DNA from: Henriciella marina
GTDB taxonomy: Bacteria > Pseudomonadota > Alphaproteobacteria > Caulobacterales > Hyphomonadaceae
Reading direction: 5' to 3'
NCBI RefSeq assembly: GCF_027213945.1
Contig: NZ_JAPWGW010000005.1
Coordinates: 1-64,000 of the forward strand
Length of the DNA stretch: 64,000 nt
The notes beneath the pieces were generated by a model. The model was not told the DNA's origin. It did no database searches and saw only the letters and a list, made by a program, of their open reading frames with translations. Below, piece after piece: positions 60,801-64,000 of this stretch. Each line of letters begins with the position of its first letter. Position 1 is the stretch's first letter. The position numbers were made by a program, and so were the translations under genes.

Positions 60801-62501
60801 CTAGTTGCTGCGTCCGCGATATTCGCCAGGCATGGAAAGGTCCCGGTTGGTGTCCATGACATCGGGGCGCGGCAGCGTGATCGCCGTGCCCGAAGGCTGG
60901 GCAGTTTCTGACGACCGGAATGGCTGAACCCGCGACGCGCTGCTGGAGCTTGTCGGGGCCGGGCATGAGCCATTCGACCTGTACTGGAGCGCCGCAGCGA
61001 TGAGCGGATCACCCGTGGTGCCGAGCGGGGCCACGAGGTCATCGGCAACCTGACAGCCCGGCGCGCGCACGCCGAACTGGAAGTTGGCATTCTGCGGCAC
61101 GAAACCGTCTGCATAGTCGCCAAAGCCCTTCTCGTTCACGCCCTGGAACTGAATCGTGTAATAGGTCCGGCCGCAATTGTCGGTCGGATAGAAGCCGAAC
61201 GGCTTGCCACAGGTGATGTCACCAATCAGGACCACTTCGACATCAATGCCGCGAAGGCCATTGATCACCGCTTCACTGGCCGAGCAGGTGCGCGCTGTGG
61301 AGAGGATGTAGACCCGGTTCAGATTAAGCGCAGGCAGGTTCTGGCCATTGTTTACCGAGAAGCCCTGTCCGGTGGAGTAGAACGGGATCGGGTCATTTAC
61401 CCGGCCCGTAACCGGGTTCAGATTACCCGCGCGGTCATTGAAGCGTAGCTGTTCGAAGGTCCGGTTGGCCGTGCGGGACTGACCCGCGATCATGTAGGAA
61501 ACCTGGCTCGCCACAGCGAGAAGGCCGCCGCCATTATAGCGAAGATCGAGGATAAGATCGCTGACGCTAGCATTGCTCATTTCTTGCATGGCGCTGACGA
61601 TCTGCTCTTCCGAAGAGAACGGGCTGAACGTCGTGAAGTGAATATAGCCAACCTGGCCGCTGCCTGTGTTGAAGACGGTGGTCTCGTTGACAGGCTGTCT
61701 CGTAATGCTCCCAGCGGCGACGCTTACGGTGCGTTCGGTCCCGTCCGGGTCGCGCAGGCGAAACTCATGCGTCTCGCCCGCCGTGGTCGGGAAGAGGCCA
61801 TTGTTCAGCGTATCGATACCGCTCTGCGTGTTGACGTTGATGAAGTCGACGCCGTCAATCTCAAGGATACGTGACCCACGCTCGAAGTTTGGTTGTCCGT
61901 TGACGGTCTGTGCAGCCGGTGAACCTGGCTCTGTATAGGTGACACGGAAGTCGCGCGGCGGGGTCGTCGATATGGCCCGGAAGTTCACGCCATAGCCGGG
62001 CGTGGGCGCCGAATTGCGTGAGGCGAGATAGTCCGCCGTCGGCTCACTGAAGTGAAAGTCATCCTTCGGCGTGCCGGATGGCAGGACTTCGCTTGTCTTC
62101 AGAAGGTCGAAATACGCTACCCTGTCATTGTAATTGTAGGGATTGAGATCGGGCACTTCGTTTCGCCAGAGATAGGTCTCATCCGTCCATGAGCGAAGCC
62201 AGAACAGTTCTTCGACCAGCAGGCCTGCCTCATCGGGAAACGGATTGCCCTCAATATCGACCCCAGAACGCGGATTGGCGCACTGGTTCTTGAACTGGCT
62301 GGCGGCCGGGTAGACGCCTGCCTGATAGGACGGGCCCGAAGGTGGGGGCGGCGGCGGAGGCGGAGGTGGTGGTGGCGGAGGGCTCGGAGCCGCAGCGCTT
62401 CCGCCACCGCCACCTCCACCCCCGCCACAGGCCGAAACGAGGCCGAGCGCAGCAGATGCGAGCAGGATTTTGAAAAGGTGGCTGGAAGAAGCTGGGCGCA
62501 T
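60801..62501 (-). CDS. S41-family C-terminal processing peptidase, lipoprotein
   Basis: 566 residues. Signal with lipobox LVSAC, then a Gly-rich linker, SAAAP and a run of 14 prolines before the folded part. A PDZ-like stretch around RILEIDGVDFINVNT leads to the S41 domain with DLRYNGGGLL, catalytic serine in TCSASEAVINGL and lysine in TCGKPFGF. Cleaves exported proteins, likely at the outer membrane. The Gly and Pro tracts come from GC-rich triplet repeats at about 62339-62425. Confidence 0.9.
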   Translation of the reverse strand: MRPASSSHLFKILLASAALGLVSACGGGGGGGGGSAAAPSPPPPPPPPPPPPPPSGPSYQAGVYPAASQFKNQCANPRSGVDIEGNPFPDEAGLLVEELFWLRSWTDETYLWRNEVPDLNPYNYNDRVAYFDLLKTSEVLPSGTPKDDFHFSEPTADYLASRNSAPTPGYGVNFRAISTTPPRDFRVTYTEPGSPAAQTVNGQPNFERGSRILEIDGVDFINVNTQSGIDTLNNGLFPTTAGETHEFRLRDPDGTERTVSVAAGSITRQPVNETTVFNTGSGQVGYIHFTTFSPFSSEEQIVSAMQEMSNASVSDLILDLRYNGGGLLAVASQVSYMIAGQSRTANRTFEQLRFNDRAGNLNPVTGRVNDPIPFYSTGQGFSVNNGQNLPALNLNRVYILSTARTCSASEAVINGLRGIDVEVVLIGDITCGKPFGFYPTDNCGRTYYTIQFQGVNEKGFGDYADGFVPQNANFQFGVRAPGCQVADDLVAPLGTTGDPLIAAALQYRSNGSCPAPTSSSSASRVQPFRSSETAQPSGTAITLPRPDVMDTNRDLSMPGEYRGRSN

Positions 62502-62634
62502 GGGACGGGTCCTGTCGCGGCTGTTGAACTATAAGCTGCAGGCATGCTGGCACGCATTGCCGAGAAGGAACAGACCTCATCGAGCCGGAAGCTGACACTT
62601 CTTGGAACGCAGGGTTTAGAAAGGGCGCTCTTCT

Positions 62635-63309
62635 TCAGGCCCGGTCAGTCATGGCGTGAAGGCGCTCAGCATCCTGAAACTTGATAGTGCCATAGCCGAT
62701 CGAGATGACACCGCGTTCAGTCAGCGCTTTCAAGGTCTGATTGACGGTCACCTTGGACAGTCCAAGCATCTTGGATACGTCCGCCTGCGTGCAGTTCAAC
62801 AGCCGCTCTTCCTGCATTAGCCGGTCGACCAGAGACAGGAAGTTGATGATGCGCTGGCGCGCTGGCAGCCTGCGTGCATCGTCATAAAGTTCGAGCAGAA
62901 GTGCGAGCCGGGCCGTCGTAACGTGGTGAAAGGCGCGTAGATATTCGGGATCGCTCGAGAATAGTCCGCGAAGGTCGTCCGCTGAGACCTCATTGACGAT
63001 AGTGCGTCCTTCGGCAACCGCAGCAAGGCGTCTCAGCGTCTTTTCGCCGTTGGCGTTCGGGAAGGCGCTGAACTCGCCGAAGTGATGACCGGGCCCGAGC
63101 CGGGCGAGCGTGTGGAAGCCTTCGTCGCGGAGATACTTGCCGAAAAGCAAGGTGCCGCTTTCGATCCAGCCCATCGTGTTAGCGACATCACTTGGCTGGT
63201 GCAGGGTTTCCCCGTCACGATAGGTCTTCTGGCGGGAGAGACTCTTGAGCTCCACACGCTGCGGTTCGGCCAGAACGTCGAAGAAGGCAGGCAATCCAAA
63301 GTCGAACAT
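62635..63309 (-). CDS. Crp/Fnr-family transcriptional regulator
   Basis: 224 residues. N-terminal cyclic-nucleotide-binding-like fold (WIESGTLLFGKYLRDEGFHTLARLGPGHHFGEFSAF) and a C-terminal winged helix with TQADVSKMLGLSKVTVNQTLKALTERGVISIGYGTI. No N-terminal cysteine cluster is visible, so it is not a classical Fnr. Effector unknown. A palindrome lies 65-86 nt upstream of its start. Confidence 0.88.
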   Translation of the reverse strand: MFDFGLPAFFDVLAEPQRVELKSLSRQKTYRDGETLHQPSDVANTMGWIESGTLLFGKYLRDEGFHTLARLGPGHHFGEFSAFPNANGEKTLRRLAAVAEGRTIVNEVSADDLRGLFSSDPEYLRAFHHVTTARLALLLELYDDARRLPARQRIINFLSLVDRLMQEERLLNCTQADVSKMLGLSKVTVNQTLKALTERGVISIGYGTIKFQDAERLHAMTDRA

Positions 63310-63373
63310 GGTCTTTCATGCCTCCCGGTCAGGTTGGTGAATCAGTAAGCTTCACAATCCAGAGGTATAAGGA

Positions 63374-63395
63374 ACTCTTTCAATGTTTAAAGAGT
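63374..63395. promoter_or_regulatory. Candidate operator upstream of Crp/Fnr gene
   Basis: ACTCTTT (63374-63380) and AAAGAGT (63389-63395) form a perfect 7-bp inverted repeat with an 8-nt centre, AT-rich compared with surrounding coding sequence, 65 bp upstream of the regulator start. Autoregulation is a guess; the motif is not the standard Crp or Fnr consensus. Confidence 0.3.
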
Positions 63396-63512
63396 GAAAC
63401 GTTGATGCGTCTGCTCACAACTCCGTGTGCGGCGCAAAAAGATGGTTGGTCGGGCCCACCGCGCCGCTCTTTCTATTGATCTGGTGACGGGCGCATGTGA
63501 CACCCCAGAGCA

Positions 63513-64000
63513 ATGAGCGATCGGACGGGTTTAAATCGCCAGCTTTTCTGGCTTTACCAGGGCACGGGCAGGGCCTCCTTCTGGTTTCGCTGGGCATTGC
63601 TGGCGTTTGATTTCGCGACGATTGCCTACTTTCTATGGGCGCCGTTCGACTCGCGTGAGCGCGGCTATCATCTGATCGACTATCTGATTGGCGGGGTGAT
63701 CCTGCTTGACCTCGTCGCCCGCTTCTACATTGCCGCTCCGCGCCATCGCTTCTTCCTGAAATGGATAAACTGGGCGGATATCGTTGTCGTGGTGACGATG
63801 TTTGCGCCGCTGCTTATCTCGAATTTCGCCTTCTTGCGCATCCTGCGCGCGGTCAGGGCGATCCGCGCCTTCACTTTCATCCGGCGAGTGAAGGTGCTCA
63901 CGCCCTTCTTTCAGCGTCATGAGCGCATCATCGACAAGGTGACGAACCTCGTTGTGTTCGTCTTTGTGATGTCGGCGATCACCTACGCCACCCAGGTCGG
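63513..64000 (+). CDS. Voltage-gated ion channel family protein (partial)
   Basis: The frame from ATG 63513 is open to the window end (about 162 residues; partial at the 3' end). Hydrophobic helices alternate with a charged S4-like helix (RILRAVRAIRAFTFIRRVKV), whose arginines recur every third or fourth residue, the mark of voltage-sensing segments. A likely potassium or sodium channel; the pore and selectivity filter lie beyond the window. Confidence 0.75.
   Translation, partial: MSDRTGLNRQLFWLYQGTGRASFWFRWALLAFDFATIAYFLWAPFDSRERGYHLIDYLIGGVILLDLVARFYIAAPRHRFFLKWINWADIVVVVTMFAPLLISNFAFLRILRAVRAIRAFTFIRRVKVLTPFFQRHERIIDKVTNLVVFVFVMSAITYATQV

Noticed and set aside
1-64000. CRISPR arrays, tRNA or rRNA genes, insertion sequences and integrases
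   Set aside because: No regularly spaced repeats with spacers, no cloverleaf-like sequence in the gaps, and no transposase or recombinase frames seen. The tandem membrane-protein anchors are coding repeats, not a CRISPR array.

Overview
The window is a GC-rich, densely packed chromosome segment of an alphaproteobacterium, most likely a Hyphomonadaceae-like marine or aquatic lineage. This is inferred from gene content and order: an lgt / MidA-type methyltransferase / pgeF / prs neighbourhood, the YbjN-proC-COQ9-like-ubiK group, an OmpR-type two-component system with a MarR gene divergent from ilvE, several acyl-CoA dehydrogenases, and no rRNA, tRNA, CRISPR, transposase or integrase. The first ~110 bases are an almost G-free C-rich tract that looks like a contig-end artefact. 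The last gene is cut by the window end.

Layout. 0.1-2.8 kb: rplY (L25/Ctc), then a BlaI-type repressor with two TACA-N2-TGTA operators, overlapping an M56-M23 fusion metallopeptidase. 2.9-6.2 kb: gabD-like dehydrogenase, prs and pgeF on the minus strand. 6.3-14 kb: a secreted hypothetical, COQ9/TetR-like protein, proC, YbjN, the modABC molybdate transporter, ubiK-like, lgt and a MidA-like methyltransferase. 14-18.4 kb: sensor kinase, response regulator and MarR regulator, divergent from ilvE, then a PP2C-like phosphatase. 18.6-23.9 kb: peroxiredoxin, SixA-like phosphatase, a new small protein, an AT-rich inverted-repeat island, DUF2256, a renalase-like FAD protein, a membrane glycosyltransferase and a SnoaL-like protein. 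24-28.6 kb: two acyl-CoA dehydrogenases sandwiching a small secreted protein, then a GltB-like FMN protein. 28.6-37.5 kb: PBP1A, thioredoxin-like protein, AGCS symporter, purB, ispH, a lipoprotein and argS. 37.7-44.7 kb: small hypotheticals, alpha/beta hydrolase, double-hotdog thioesterase, Zur, OmpW, lipoprotein, acyl-CoA dehydrogenase and rhomboid protease. 44.7-51.6 kb: a degenerate-Nudix regulator, YfbR-like HD protein, pirin, FabH-like synthase, tag, ygfZ, bioY and lipoproteins.

51.6-60.8 kb is the accessory-looking part: a paired REP-like repeat, pyrC, an HD protein, a sulfotransferase-like protein, then a tandem array of single-pass membrane proteins. Two short paralogues are followed by three longer ones (and a fourth beyond an M20 peptidase). 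The three longer genes share an almost identical 5' 120 bp encoding the membrane anchor but have strongly diverged C-terminal domains. This array is the best candidate in the window for an undescribed system. The window closes with an S41 peptidase lipoprotein carrying poly-Gly and poly-Pro tracts, a Crp/Fnr regulator and a partial voltage-gated ion channel.

Most transcription units are short, with ATGA overlaps between co-directional genes and, three times, a shared CTAG at convergent stops. Several start codons differ from the longest possible frames, including TTG starts supported by good Shine-Dalgarno sequences (PBP1A, thioesterase). All functional calls rest on motifs and family recognition by eye; no database search was run.
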